From Flaccisagitta enflata (Eukaryota > Chaetognatha > Sagittoidea > Aphragmophora): 64,000 nucleotides of DNA. The DNA lies in NCBI GenBank assembly GCA_965153355.1, contig OZ231127.1, positions 50,468,001-50,532,000 on the forward strand, in the 5' to 3' direction. The notes below the pieces were generated by a model. That model was not told where the DNA came from. It made no database searches and was given only the letters and a program-made list of their open reading frames with translations. The position numbers were made by a program, and so were the translations under genes. Below are positions 1 through 10,946 of the stretch, piece by piece. How positions within the stretch are numbered: position 1 is the stretch's first letter; each line of letters begins with the position of its first letter.

Positions 1-543
1 TTCCAGGTGACGCTCTTGCCCCCGTTTAGACAATTGACCCCACCCGCGAGGCCAAGAGCTCTCCTACGATGAGAAAATAAGTAAACAGATTGTGAAAGAT
101 TTATGAAAAGCCACGATTTATCATGTCATTAAGCAAAGCCAGTGGAAACAGAGTCCATGAAAGAATGACAGCGATGAGCATTGGATTTCTTTTGCTGCGC
201 ACGCGCAAATCCATAAAGAGGCTTCGTCCGTTCGTCGGTCCGTCCATGATGAGTTAAAAAGTGTGAAACCGCACATTAATGATGCTGCAGTGTGTGTTGT
301 GTGTATGTGTTGTGTGTACGTGAGTGTTGAGTTGGTGTGTGTACGTGTGTGTGTGTGTGTGACCGTACACGTGTGCGTGACTTGTTGGTTCATAATTACC
401 TTGTACGGGTCGCTAGGAAACGTTCTAGTGGGTGAACGATCTCCATGACGATATAGAATGTTAACTTGAAGGAGACGCTCGGACAGCGAGACGGAAATGC
501 AGCACAACGTCAAGAAAACGTAGACGGCGATGACGCGCTCCAT
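1..543 (-). CDS. Histidine acid phosphatase (lysosomal/prostatic type), 5' two exons, partial
   Basis: Secreted or lysosomal acid phosphatase of the histidine phosphatase superfamily, hydrolysing phosphomonoesters through a phosphohistidine. Exon 1 is 543-400 (48 codons): a hydrophobic signal peptide of about 20 residues, then the catalytic motif RHGDRSP at about residues 32-38 and FPSDPYK. The donor is AAG|GTAATT. Exon 2 starts at 63 after a CGTAG acceptor, continues in the same phase and reads ESSWPRGWGQLSKRGQERH, which matches the family segment around WPxGFGQLTxxG in ACP2/ACPP. It runs off the window at base 1, so about 85 percent of the protein is missing. I chose the ATG at 543, since reading further upstream would need a non-ATG start. 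The intron (64-399) contains a GT-rich tract whose translation is noise. The gene lies 204 bp downstream of the AP-4 gene on the same strand. Confidence 0.9.
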
Positions 544-747
544 AGTCAAAATTGGAGTTGTAAATTGTTAAATTTCGACATCTGACCGTCAAACCAACAT
601 GAGTAAAAATGTAAGTGAAGCAAATTGTATAATCACGGAGAAGTTTGAGTCTGCAACTCGGCGACCGTACTTATCTCAAATATCAAGTGGATCAAAGTTT
701 GTGAGAAGAGCGAGATCCACTCATTATCTCCCTCCGCGTGAACCTGT

Positions 748-2649
748 CTAAAAAGAAGATAATAAGAAGAAAAGCCTGTGGGCCTTTAATTGTAAGAAAA
801 CGTCTTGGTCGTCATTAAATTGAGTCACGGCTTGTTTGAGGATGGGAAGAGTCTCATTAGGTTTGTCAACGAATGAAATGAGCGCGGCTGAGAGAAATTC
901 CATCTTTAAACTGGTGCTTTTAATTGCAGTCTTTTTCCCGTTGCTCCCCGCGCTGAAATGTCCGTCGAACAAATCCTCGAGAATATACGCGGGCGAGGTA
1001 CCACCGGGCAAAGCCCAGGGGTATTTCTCCACAAGAAACAAAATCGCAGATATCGACCTTTCGCGTAAAGGCATTTTCGCTTCCTCCAAAACGACGATAC
1101 AGCGAGGAATCTTGGCCATCAGTTGGTGTATGTAATGAGTATTTTTAGTGATGGACGAAGATTCACCTACGACAAGTTCATTTGCGTTATCGACATCCGT
1201 TGCGTCTTTGCCGACGTCAACGGCGAATTCGTCAAAGTCGCGAAACGCGTCCCGCATGGCGATCAGGGCGGAACCCATCACGACGGGCGATGGCCGATCC
1301 AACAAGTCCAATACATGATTCATGCAACGACGAAATACGCCCTGGGAAGAATTATCTTTCGAAGAGTCATTCTCATTCCCCTCTTCCTCAACATCCCTAC
1401 CATCACAACCTCCAGCTTCCAACATAACTATCATGGCGATATTACGGATCCGCGTGACGGCCAAAAGGGACATCTCCACGACTTTAGGATGGTGCGAAGC
1501 CGAGGACCATGTGAAAAGCTGCGACAGAATCGAATGGAGGAGAATGGCGTGATCTTTTTTCCTCCTTGCGTCGGACGATGAGCAGGAGGCCAATTTGACG
1601 AGAATCTCCATTTTCTTGAGCACGAGAAATACGGGATCTTTGGGTGAAATCTGGCACCAATCGATGCCACCTCGAATCAACAGATCGCACAGATCCGAGT
1701 TTTTATCGATTTCATTCGAAAGCCAGCCGAAAATCTTGCCGCTCATTTCCGGTCCACCTTTTTCCGACTGACTCCATAGAGCGGGCAGAACGCGATCGAG
1801 AATTTGAGTTTGAAGGTTTGATTTTATCTCTAACGACGATAGGCGCACCAAACCAAGTAAAAATTGGGCGGCAATGACGAGCAAGGCCGCGCCGCCGTCA
1901 CCTTCCAAGGCGCCATCGAGGAGATTCAACAGATCGATTACGTCGTCGTCGTTCCATTTCAAGATCGAGCGATCCGTCAAATCCGCGAGGATAACGACGA
2001 GAGACGCTTTACACGGTTCCGAAAAAGTGGTCAATTTCGACAGGCAAGCGAGGCAGAGTTGTTTCGTTAACAGCGCGTCGCCACTTTCCGCACGAGAGAT
2101 GGCGCCAAAGGCGTTGATGAGAACGACCGGATCAGTTTCGGTTTCTATCATATCGACGAGAGCCGCCGATTCCCCGGCGCGCGTAAATATCACCGCCAAT
2201 CTCCTGACATATTCGCAGTCTTTCATAGCTTGATCGTTTTGCATCGGCGAATGTTCCGCCATTTCCGTCGAAGTCACGTGCATCAGCTGTCGGGACAAAG
2301 TCAGGGCTTTTCCTCTGGTGACGAAGTCGGGATGCGAGCCATTGGCGATGAGAGAGTTGACCGCTAGTAAGTGGAGATCCCCTCCTTCGAAATTGGCGTC
2401 GTTGCCGATGGCGAGGACGACCCATCCGGCCAGCTTCCTCACCAACGGATGTTTCGAAGCGACGAGTTTAGATACCTCGGCGAAGACGGTCCGCATTTCA
2501 CGTTGGCAGTCGTGATACGAGACGCCGGTACCGAGTCCATTCTCCAAGCTCAGTGTCGACAGGATGCGACGAAGTGTACGAAGAGAGGCGGGCACATCGG
2601 CGTCGCTTTGACATTGCGTCAGATCGTGCTCTAGCTGTTTCCATTCCAT
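748..2649 (-). CDS. AP4B1: AP-4 complex beta-adaptin-like trunk
   Basis: A 633-residue frame without introns, made of adaptin-type alpha-solenoid repeats. Segments that fit AP-4 beta: a KHPLVRKLAGWVVLAI stretch near residue 65, the LLAVNSLIANGSHPDFVTRGKAL repeat (aligning with LLAINTL...DPNPMVRGLAL), YVRRLAV, DPVVLINAFGAIS, and DVIDLLNLLDGAL, which is very close to ELFDILNLLDSFL of AP4B1. AP-4 is a clathrin-independent coat at the trans-Golgi network that sorts cargo such as ATG9. Human AP4B1 is 739 residues. Here the frame stops after the trunk (..LKAHRLFFLLSSF), so the hinge and C-terminal ear are absent; either they lie in an exon I did not find, or the subunit is short. The start at 2649 (MEWKQLEHDL) is preferred because it aligns with the family start and sits just after a possible TTGATAG acceptor; an in-frame ATG at 2787 would add 46 unrelated residues. 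AP-1/2/3 beta is possible but fits less well. Confidence 0.75.
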   Translation of the reverse strand: MEWKQLEHDLTQCQSDADVPASLRTLRRILSTLSLENGLGTGVSYHDCQREMRTVFAEVSKLVASKHPLVRKLAGWVVLAIGNDANFEGGDLHLLAVNSLIANGSHPDFVTRGKALTLSRQLMHVTSTEMAEHSPMQNDQAMKDCEYVRRLAVIFTRAGESAALVDMIETETDPVVLINAFGAISRAESGDALLTKQLCLACLSKLTTFSEPCKASLVVILADLTDRSILKWNDDDVIDLLNLLDGALEGDGGAALLVIAAQFLLGLVRLSSLEIKSNLQTQILDRVLPALWSQSEKGGPEMSGKIFGWLSNEIDKNSDLCDLLIRGGIDWCQISPKDPVFLVLKKMEILVKLASCSSSDARRKKDHAILLHSILSQLFTWSSASHHPKVVEMSLLAVTRIRNIAMIVMLEAGGCDGRDVEEEGNENDSSKDNSSQGVFRRCMNHVLDLLDRPSPVVMGSALIAMRDAFRDFDEFAVDVGKDATDVDNANELVVGESSSITKNTHYIHQLMAKIPRCIVVLEEAKMPLRERSISAILFLVEKYPWALPGGTSPAYILEDLFDGHFSAGSNGKKTAIKSTSLKMEFLSAALISFVDKPNETLPILKQAVTQFNDDQDVFLQLKAHRLFFLLSSF

Positions 2650-4408
2650 GCTATCAAAAGTGAAAATAGAAACAGAGAGAGGTAAACAGTCAACCAAGAA
2701 TGCGTAAAAATGAAATGGCGAAACTATACGGTAACAATTCAGTGGGGTCTGGACTTCAAGACCACGCGCGAAAGAAGTCACGTTCAAGTTTGTTCAGCCA
2801 CGTTGTTGAAAGGTCTGTTTGATCGCGCTACCATTTGGCTGGACAAGACCTAGCCTGTGATCATAGTCCGACGAATTTGTAAGGAAAGAGAACGGTTTTG
2901 TATATTGTAGTGAGAAGGGAGATGGGCACCGATCCGCGATAGATACCGGTTTCGTATTTGGAATTCACTCGATTTAAGCAGATTGACCCGCGATCGAAGT
3001 ACCGGGGGGCCTGAGAAATAAAAAAGTGATCATGAGTAAAATATGAAAAGGTTATTTTTATCACAACTTCATGACATCATTAGCATAACAGTTGCGTGCT
3101 TCACAAAGCAAAAGTTGTGAATTTCTCTTCGTCCCACTTACCTTACGTCCCGCTTACCTTACGTGGAATGGTTAATTATAGAACCCTTATTATTTTTCTT
3201 TTCCTCAAAATCGTTTATCTTCCGTCTTAGCGAGCTTTTTGTAAGACTTAATTTGCATAATGCAGTGGGATAAATTCATTAAATTGTTGTACTGATGTTC
3301 TTTGAAATGATTTCTACTAATTCTTTTCTTCATGATATTTAAGTCTAGCTTTTTGTAAGACTTAATTTGCATAATGCAGTGGGATAAATTCATCAAATTG
3401 TTGTACTGATGTTCTTCGAAATGATTACTACTAATTCTTTTCTTCATGATATTTAAGTCTATTTTTAAAAATATTATGATTTTTCAATAAAAATAATTGC
3501 CCTATTGGTGACAAAACCATGATAGGAATTTTCGATTCCCATTGATTTCTATTGGTAACTTCAAAGTCAAAACAAAGACGGAAGATGAAGTTTTAAAAAA
3601 AAAAAACGCTCATCCTCCTTATTGCGTATGCAGGAGGAAGGGATACTCCTAATTTTTCCTATGTGAAGCATCCAAGCATAACAGGTGTTATTTTAGCAGG
3701 CGGTTGAGCAGATGTCATGCAGCTCCTTTAAGTAGTGAAGTGTGATAATCTCATAATATAATGTTCAGTCTTTCAGCCATAAGCAATGATACATCGAGGC
3801 TAGACTGTTTACATTACTTCGTTGACGAGCGTGACATCGTGAAAGAAGCGTGGTAGCACAGCAATGGTGAATACGACAAAGCAGAAACTCGAGTTAAAAC
3901 TAACAGGCATTTTACGAATAAAAACAGTATTGATACATGAGTGGAGCGACCGTGGATATATAGTGATGTTAAAGGTGTTAATTAATTTATTGATAGGACA
4001 TGCAAAACAAGTCTGTTCGGGCACCTAGATGATACCTGAACCGCTGAACGGATGAACGAACATACGGCTGGCCGCACAGACCCTTTTCTGAAGATGTAAT
4101 AGCGCATCTGAACGGATGTCGCGACTAGGCATAAATCAGGACATATTAATGTTAGAAAAGCGAGTAACTTGAGAAGAAACGAGACAAGTTACAGGTGTAA
4201 ACCACAAATATTAAGGACACGTTGACAAATTCATGCAATTTGAAATACTTGACCTTGCCGAAAAAGCAAGCTCTACCTTTTTCTCGATCGAATTTCTTTA
4301 ATCTGGATTCGTTCAAATTTCAAGGAGTAAATAAGATACCCATGATCAATGTAACCCTCATAGCGATTAGTACTGGGTACAAAATGTATAAATACTAGAG
4401 AGGATATT
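2650..4408. other. Intergenic spacer between AP-4 and MFSD1 genes
   Basis: AT-rich sequence. It holds the 114-bp tandem duplication annotated separately, an A-run at 3595-3606 and several short open frames without recognisable family features. I see no further gene. Confidence 0.5.
3233..3460. repeat. 114-bp direct tandem duplication (two copies)
   Basis: The copies are 3233-3346 and 3347-3460, differing at only a few bases. The unit begins AGCTTTTTGTAAGACTTAAT and ends TTTAAGTCT. Because 114 is a multiple of three, a minus-strand frame stays open through both copies, giving a repeated 38-residue peptide. I do not consider that frame a gene. Confidence 0.85.
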
Positions 4409-4419
4409 TCTTTTAGGGG

Positions 4420-4945
4420 AAAAAAGGAAAGGGATAAATAGAGCAAGCCAGAAAGAAAAGAAGAGAAAAAAAGAAAAAGAGAGACAGAAAGAGAGAAAGA
4501 AAAAGAAAGAGAAAAAGAAAAAAAAGAAAAAAGAAAGAAAGAAAAAAAGAATGAAAAAAATAAAAAGAGAAAAAGAAAGAAAGAGAAAAAGAAAGAGAAA
4601 CAAAGAAAGAGAAAAAGAAAGAGAGAGAAAAAGAAAGAGAGAGAAAAAGAAAGAGAGAGAAAAAGAAAGAAAGAGAAAAAGAAAGAGAGAGAAAAAGAAA
4701 GAGAGAGAAAAAGAAAGAAAGAGAAAAAGAAAGAGAGAGAAAAAGAAAGAAAGAGAAAAAGAAAGAAAGAGAAAAAGAAAGAAAGAGAAAAAGAAAGAAA
4801 GAGAAAAAGAAAGAAAGAGAAAAAGAAAGAAAGAGAAAAAGAAAGAAAGAGAAAAAGAAAGAAAGAGAAAAAGAAAGAAAGAGAAAAAGAAAGAAAGAGA
4901 AAAAGAAAGAAAGAGAAAAAGAAAAAGAAAGAAAATGAAAAAGAA
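4420..4945. repeat. GA-rich compound simple repeat (AAAGAAAGAGAAAAAG)n
   Basis: About 500 bp of purine-only sequence built from AAAG and GAGA units with a regular 14-16 bp higher-order period. It sits just past the stop codon of the MFSD1 gene. All its long frames (Phe/Leu/Ser or Lys/Glu/Arg) are translations of the repeat. Confidence 0.9.
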
Positions 4946-4995
4946 AGTACCGAGAGCAAAAAGATGGCGGCAAAAGAAAATAGAGGGTAACAACG

Positions 4996-7900
4996 TTAAT
5001 CAGAATAAGTACTACTGTATAATGTATATCTACCTGGAATGTTTTGACTGGTTACGGAAGATTCGAGTTTTTCCTTTTCATCCAAAATCTTCTGTCGTTC
5101 TTTGGCACTAAGGTTCAAACCAGTCTTCCGAACGAGATCCAACAAGAACAATATAGTACATGATATCAAGGCAAGACAAAGGCAGGCGACGAAAAATATC
5201 TCCAACACGAGGTATCCTGTAATCATCAAAGGAAAACTTTAGTGTACTTTTGCTTCTAAACACTGAATGGTAAAGACATGATAGGACAATGTATGACACG
5301 CAATCTTATCACCTTTTGCATCAACGATCGCGCCAGCCGCGATAGAGATCACAGCAAGGCCAAGATTTTGGATACTTTGCATCAATCCGTAGGCCGTGCC
5401 CAACTGATGATCTGGAATGACTATGCTAACCATTGGCCACAGAGACGAGGCCAAAATCGAATACGTCACTCCCATGATGGACATTGGGACGTAAGGGTTG
5501 ATAAAGCTGTGTATAGGAGGTGGGTATAAATACGAAATGAAAACAGAGGACCTATGCAAGAGGGCCACCGCACCGCACCGCAATATATTGAAAATACCTG
5601 AACGCCAGCATTCCATGGCAAAATATGGTGGAAAGTACTCCAAGTATGACCCAAAACAAATTCTTCCCGGTACGGTCGACTAAAAACCCCATAACAGGAG
5701 ACGCAGCCGCGGAGATGATGTACACCAACCCGTTGACCGCATTCGCGGATTCTGTGAATAAGAATTTTTACCCAATCCACTTATGTTCAATATCATTCTT
5801 TGGAAATTTGGTTGGAGATTACTTAATTACTGAATTACTGAGGCGCGTATGGCAAAATTGGAACACTTGACGAAATAAAGCCTAGCAAATCTTACTTGGA
5901 GATAATCCAAATTTCTGCTCGAAAAATACCAATCCGATTCCGATGAAAGGAAACACGGCAGCGTAGTAAAAGACACACACTGCGCATATTAACCACAAGC
6001 TGCAAAAGCAATACAGACAAAGACCTGCATCAGTTTGGCGTTCTCAATATTCATACTTAATGAAGAAAAACAATAATAATTAACAATAAAGTGTCAACAA
6101 TTCTTCAAAACAAGATTACATTCAATATTCATTAATAGTTAACAGTAAAGTGTCAACAATTCTTCAAAACAAGATTACATTCAATACACTCTTTTTTTCT
6201 TATAAGAACATGTTATTTTTTTCTGAGGCTCAATGTTCTTATTTATAAAGCGCTTTGAGGCTCAAATTGTTCTTAGAATGTTCTTATTTTTTCCAATTGT
6301 CAGCTCATACAAGAATGGTCTAATTCTGATTGCAAATTAGGAGGATATAAAACTAAAGTATCAATCACAAACAAATCAAATTCAAGTATAAAACTGATTG
6401 ATGTTAACCATTATAATAACACAGATATTTACAGCAGTTCCCTCATATACCTAGAGCAAGAACAGGAAGAATATCTTTTAATCTCCTCTTTTGTGAGGCT
6501 GACGATGTTCTTATGATTGTTCTTATTTTTTTCCAAATCTGAGCCTCAATGTTCTTATAAACAAGGTTCTTAGTCAAAGAAAAGAGTGTATTCATCAATG
6601 AACCAGCTCCCACCTCAGCGGGAAGTCCTTCACGTCCCAGAGGGAAACTTTCTCTCCGGTTTTGATGGCGTCAGTTTGCAGCAATCTTTGCTTCCTCTTG
6701 TCAAGGTATCCAGTGAAGAAGGCGCAAAACAGAGACACGATGCAGGAGATGGCCGCAAGGAACAAAACGATTCCCATCAACTGAAGGAGGAAAACACGGT
6801 GAAACATCGTTTAAGCATCCAGCGAGTGGATCATTTTGCTCTTAATTTCACAAAAATCTGATCGGAGAAAAAAATCAAGATACTTTTTTCCACATCTAGC
6901 TGGCACCTGATAAGCCGGTCCTTTAAAGTTGGTCTTGACCAAGTCGTAGATTGGTCCCATAATGTTCATGTTGACAGTGGAACCTTTTCAATAACAAACA
7001 GCTGTATGAAGTTAGCCTTCGGTCTTGGTCGATCAGCCGTCAATTATGTAGCGCACCCTCCCCCCCACTACATACCGATTCTGGCCATACTGAGCTGCAG
7101 CCCGAAGACCATGTTGAGTTCTTTCCCTTTGAACCAACCGACAGCGTAGGCATTTTGAGCAACTTGCAAGTTTTCGCCACCCATCCCGAATATGAACCGA
7201 CCGGCTTCCATCAGCCAGAAGAGATTCATGTAAGCGCCGGTGGCGAACACCAACTGAAGAAAAATTTTAAGATATGATTCTCCTTAAGTTCAAGCAAAGC
7301 TGGAATTGCCCCAGCGCTCCTTCAATCCTAACATTTCCTCTCTCTCCAGAGTGATGTTCAACTCTACCTGTCCCGCAAAGACGAAGCAAGCGAAGATGAC
7401 TGCCCCGAGCCTTATCCCGAATACTCTGTCCATGAGGAATCCACCAAAGAGGGACAAGACAACATTAGGCCATGAGTACCATGAGTAGAAAGACATGAAT
7501 TGTGTACTAGTAAGAACTAGATCTTGCCGCAGATGGTCCTATAATGTAAGAATAGCAGCATTGTTTCGCGAGTAAGAACAGAACCATTCCCACTGAGAAA
7601 ATGGTTGCAAAAGCGTTACATGGTCAGCGGTACCCCTTGCCCTTCTTTGAAACTGGTATTTTATCATTCATTGATGTCGGTCAGCGGCCCTGGAAGAGCA
7701 GATGACCTATGGTACCACACTTTTCCGTTCCATTCATTGGAGATTTTTGCATATTTGCATTATTCAATCAACTTCCCATGTTCTACAATACAATTCCCTT
7801 TTTTTGTCAATTTTCGATGCTATTCAAAGGGAATTTTTGTAATTTAGCAGCTTTTCATTATCTTGGCCAATTTTCCTTGCTTTTCAATGGGACTTTTTAA

Positions 7901-9014
7901 ATGATTTGTATTTTTGGCCATTTACCAATCAGAATTTTCGCATATTTATATTTTTGGGATACATTTTTCTCATTATGTGGCCAATTTTTCATGTTTTTCA
8001 AGGGCAATTTTTGAAAATAGTTTTCATCTTTTATTGGTGGGCCATTTTCAATGCTATTTACTGGGGATTTTTGCATTTTCTCATATTTCCATTTCTTATG
8101 TCAATTTTCCTTGCTACGTATCCAATGGAATTTTTGCAAATTTTGTAGTGCTCAACTGTTTTTGCAGATTGCTGAGGGCACCTGAGGCTCAATAGATCGT
8201 TTTGCTCAAAAATTTCTGTAAAATATCATTCATAACTTTAAGGACAGTTTTACTATAAACTGATTTGAGTTTGGTCCTCCCTCACCAATTGTAACAAATT
8301 GTTTGAAGCGATGTCTGCTTTGAGGAAAAAAAATCTCTTTGAAATTTGAGGTAGCATGAAGAACCAATAATGGGGCTCTCGTAAGCGAAGGGTAAGGCCT
8401 ACATCACTTGAAAGATATCTTCTAAGGGCTAAGGCTACCAGTCCCTAGCAAAAGAGATAAATGCCGTCGGCACTCACCTGTAAGGCGGCAGGATTGTCAT
8501 AACAAAAGTAAGACCCAAAGGAAAGGAAGCACATGAAGAAAAGGGCGAAGTAGCGATGCCATGACGTTCGAGGATCGCAAACGGCACAGCTGGATTGATC
8601 AATGAAGGTCAATGTGAGACTTCCGGCTTCCCCACCATAACATGACCAAAACTAATCTTACACTTAAGTGCATGATAATACAATGTCTTCTCGGGCATAC
8701 ATAATGTTTCGGTCCTACAGAGCCCAATTAATGAATAATTGCCATTATAGCTTTGAATAGTATGAAAATGTTTTGTAAGTAGTATCAAGATAATACTACT
8801 TAGCACTGTCAAAAGTATAAAATCTTCAATATATTTCATATTGTTGTTTTTCTACCTTTTAATTCATTCCCCATTTCCAAATCCTTTGATTCTATTCTAT
8901 TCCCCCCCTGCCGGGGGAGGGGGGGAATATGCAGATTACGGTTTAGTAATTGATTGTAGGTTAATCGATGTGAACTACGGTTCATGATTTTGGACGTCGT
9001 CTCGTGATTTCCAT

Positions 9015-9063
<49 letters not shown>

Positions 9064-9523
9064 TTTTTATTTTTCGTTTATGCTGGCGTTGCTTTTTGAA
9101 AAAAAAACATTGTATTAATGTATGGCAATCGCTTGGGACGGAGAGTTCCTGGGTGATTGCAACCTATGACTTTACAAACAGACAAATTACTATGTTTTCT
9201 GAGTCATTAGGGTCTCGGCCGTTGGACACATTCACTTTTTCTTCTTGTTTTCCAGAAAAAAAAATATACAGACCTGCAAAATTGTCAACTTATCACCACA
9301 GCTCTGATGCACTGAAGTGATACATCATGCATCATCATCCATCTTGCATTATGCGTCATCAGCAGCACCACCACCACCATTACTCAATCACCATCGTCAA
9401 GTTATAGCATATGGCGTTATCACTTGTTGCTTGACTTGAGAAATGACTTAAATGATAAGTGATTTACCTAGGGCTTGGAGGATTGTCGTCCTCGACGAGG
9501 GGTTCCGAGTCTTCCGAGGCCAT
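4996..9523 (-). CDS. MFSD1: MFSD1-like lysosomal major facilitator transporter, complete, 10 exons
   Basis: Exons (minus strand): 9523-9468, 8589-8478, 7538-7368, 7253-7076, 6983-6907, 6780-6614, 5999-5896, 5751-5598, 5506-5313, 5216-4996. All have GT-AG borders and matching phases; they total 1434 nt, or 477 residues (human MFSD1 465). The protein follows MFSD1 through its length: GSYFCYDNPAALQ, SWYSWPNVVLSLFGGFL, GRFIFGMGGE, YAVGWFKGKELNMVFGLQL, VKDFPL, FPFIGIG, LWPMVSIVIPDHQLGTAYG, SIQNLGLA, and a final membrane segment LEIFFVACLCLALIS. MFSD1 works with GLMP in the lysosomal membrane and exports dipeptides. The N-terminus has an acidic leucine cluster (residues 3-10, EDSEPLV) resembling a lysosomal sorting signal. 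A second donor (CCAG|GTAGAT) inside the last exon could give another C-terminus. Introns carry a MITE (intron 6) and a degenerate AT-rich repeat (intron 2). Confidence 0.93.
6081..6186. repeat. Short tandem duplication next to the MITE
   Basis: Two copies of about 60 bp containing AAAGTGTCAACAATTCTTCA and AACAAGATTACATTCAATA, immediately before the left end of the MITE. Confidence 0.75.
6185..6590. mobile_element. 402-bp MITE with TA-flanked TIRs, in MFSD1 intron 6
   Basis: The element is 6187-6588, flanked by TA on each side. Its terminal inverted repeats begin CACTCTTTT and continue into subterminal copies of TGAGGCTCAATGTTCTTAT. It ends only 23 bp from the exon 6 donor. The same terminus is found on the larger element at 46842-48294. 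TA flanks suggest a Tc1/mariner-type mover; there is no transposase. Confidence 0.7.
7690..8150. repeat. Degenerate ~75-bp AT-rich tandem repeat in MFSD1 intron 2
   Basis: About six diverged units share TTGGCCAATTTTCC-like and CAATGGGAATTTTTGCAT-like blocks. It lies wholly within the second intron and has no coding signal. Confidence 0.6.
9018..9062. repeat. (CT)n microsatellite
   Basis: Uninterrupted CT dinucleotides over about 44 bp, in MFSD1 intron 1. Confidence 0.95.
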
Positions 9524-10297
9524 TCTCAATCATGCATATAATACGAAAGGTTCGGGGGAGGGCAGCCGCGACCAGGATAGACGAGGGAAAAGGGGAGGAT
9601 CCGATATCATGTCCATCAGCGGGTCAAAGTCCTGTGATCCCAATAGGCAGCAGGTTTACCATTGTCTTTGACATCGAATTCTGCCATACCTTCAGTCAGG
9701 GACTAACCTAGAAGCAAACTTAACATCAATGATTATCAAGACCGTCCTATCATTGCTAGAAATGACTAAATAATCTTCAATATATTACAAATTGATAATT
9801 AAGTCAAAAATCTTTTTTTTTTTTCCCCGTTAAAAATCGTCAAAAGCGGCGTCGTCAAATTTTTGCAAAAATAAAGACCGTTAGGGAGCGACATCTGAAG
9901 CGAGGAAGTCACACCTTGCGGATATAATTTTTTTCAGACAAATGAACAGTTACTCAAATTTTGTCATTTCTGTAAGATAAATTTGTCCGTTGGTTGGTTG
10001 GTTGGTTGGTTGGTTGATCGGTCGGTGGGGATGGTCGGTTGGTCCGTCACGCCAACGTTAGAACAGCACAGAACCGCGTCTTTCTTCACATCTCACTTCA
10101 CTCACCTTCTTACTATCATTTTCATTCAGTCATTCATTCATCAATCAATTCATTCATTCGTTTGTATATTGAATATGATATTCGTATGCGAGATCGGGGC
10201 CGATGGTGAGCGTCTAATCATGAACAAGTGGAACAAGAGGAGTATGATTATGAGTACTGTAGTCTGTGGCGATGACGCACATGAAAATTGATATATA
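9524..10297. other. Gene-free stretch upstream of MFSD1
   Basis: This should contain the MFSD1 promoter and 5' leader. I see a (TTGG)n tract at 9990-10016 followed by GTCGGT/GTCC repeats like the internal microsatellite of the HINE elements, and no gene. Confidence 0.5.
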
Positions 10298-10595
10298 AAC
10301 AAGCCCGACCGGGCAACGATGCGTCCGGGCTGTGTCTCAGCGTGTATTGATCATGTGACATATGTATGGAGTGACAAATGGACGAACAGACAGATGAGAA
10401 GACTCTCAAAACATGATGGTCGATCATTTGTTTCAGTGTAGGATCTCATCGTGGCCAAAAACAGCCGAGAAACGCGGTTTTTGCACAGGCGTAACGGACG
10501 GACCGACGGACGGACGGACGGACGGACGGACGGACGGACGGACGGACGGACAGACCCTCTTATAGAGATGCGTTCCTGACGGACGCATCTAAAAA
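10298..10595 (+). mobile_element. HINE (Helentron-like non-autonomous) element, complete
   Basis: 5' end AACAAGCCCGACCGGGCAA, then the subterminal motif GATGCGTCCG; internal (GGAC)n at about 10492-10550; 3' end CCTCTTATAGAG plus a hairpin with arms AGATGCGT/ACGCATCT, then CTAAAAA. The 5' motif reappears inverted (CGGACGCATC) in the 3' hairpin. This combination (subterminal inverted repeats, GTCY microsatellite, 3' hairpin ending CTAA) is the known plan of Helentron-derived short elements. No coding capacity. Confidence 0.75.
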
Positions 10596-10672
10596 GAAAG
10601 AAAAAAGCAATAAAGAATTATGGGCACAAGTTACGTTAAGAGGATGGAAGAAGAACGAGAGAGACAGAAAAC

Positions 10673-10802
10673 AACAAGGCCAATGGCCAATAAGGTGCGC
10701 CGTGTGGATCGTCGAATGAATGCGTTACCGACCAACCGACCGACCAACAGACAGACCGACGGACAAAGCCAGTTATAGAGGTGCGTTGGCGCACCTAAAA
10801 AG
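10673..10802 (+). mobile_element. HINE element, compact copy (GGTGCGCC subtype)
   Basis: Begins AACAAGGCCAATGGCC with subterminal AGGTGCGCC; has CCGACCAACC-type repeats; ends TTATAGAGGTGCG then GGCGCACCTAAAAAG. The hairpin arm is the inverse of the 5' motif. Confidence 0.75.
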
Positions 10803-10946
10803 ACGAAAAAAGATGGATGAATGAGAAGAGAGAGGAGTCTGAAAGAGAAGAATGCGAAAAGGAGAAAAAGAAAGTGAGCTAAGATAAGAAACGAACCAAA
10901 ACGCAAACGAAAGACAAAGGAAGATAGTTGTTTTCGGTTGCAACTA

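Noticed and set aside
121-549. 142-codon uninterrupted reading of the acid phosphatase start
   Set aside because: It begins at a non-ATG codon and runs through the intron; splicing at 400/63 restores the family sequence.
2650-2787. N-terminal extension of the AP-4 beta frame
   Set aside because: The 46 extra residues do not resemble adaptin, and a possible acceptor precedes the ATG at 2649.
3205-3447. 80-codon frame with an internal repeat
   Set aside because: Explained by a 114-bp tandem duplication; composition is AT-driven.
4273-5111. Long Phe/Leu/Ser (minus) and Lys/Glu/Arg (plus) open frames
   Set aside because: They are translations of the GA-rich repeat in several frames at once and have no splice or family support.
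9990-10560. Regular GGAC/TTGG repeats as a CRISPR-like array
   Set aside because: There are no unique spacers; these are tetranucleotide microsatellites in a eukaryotic genome.
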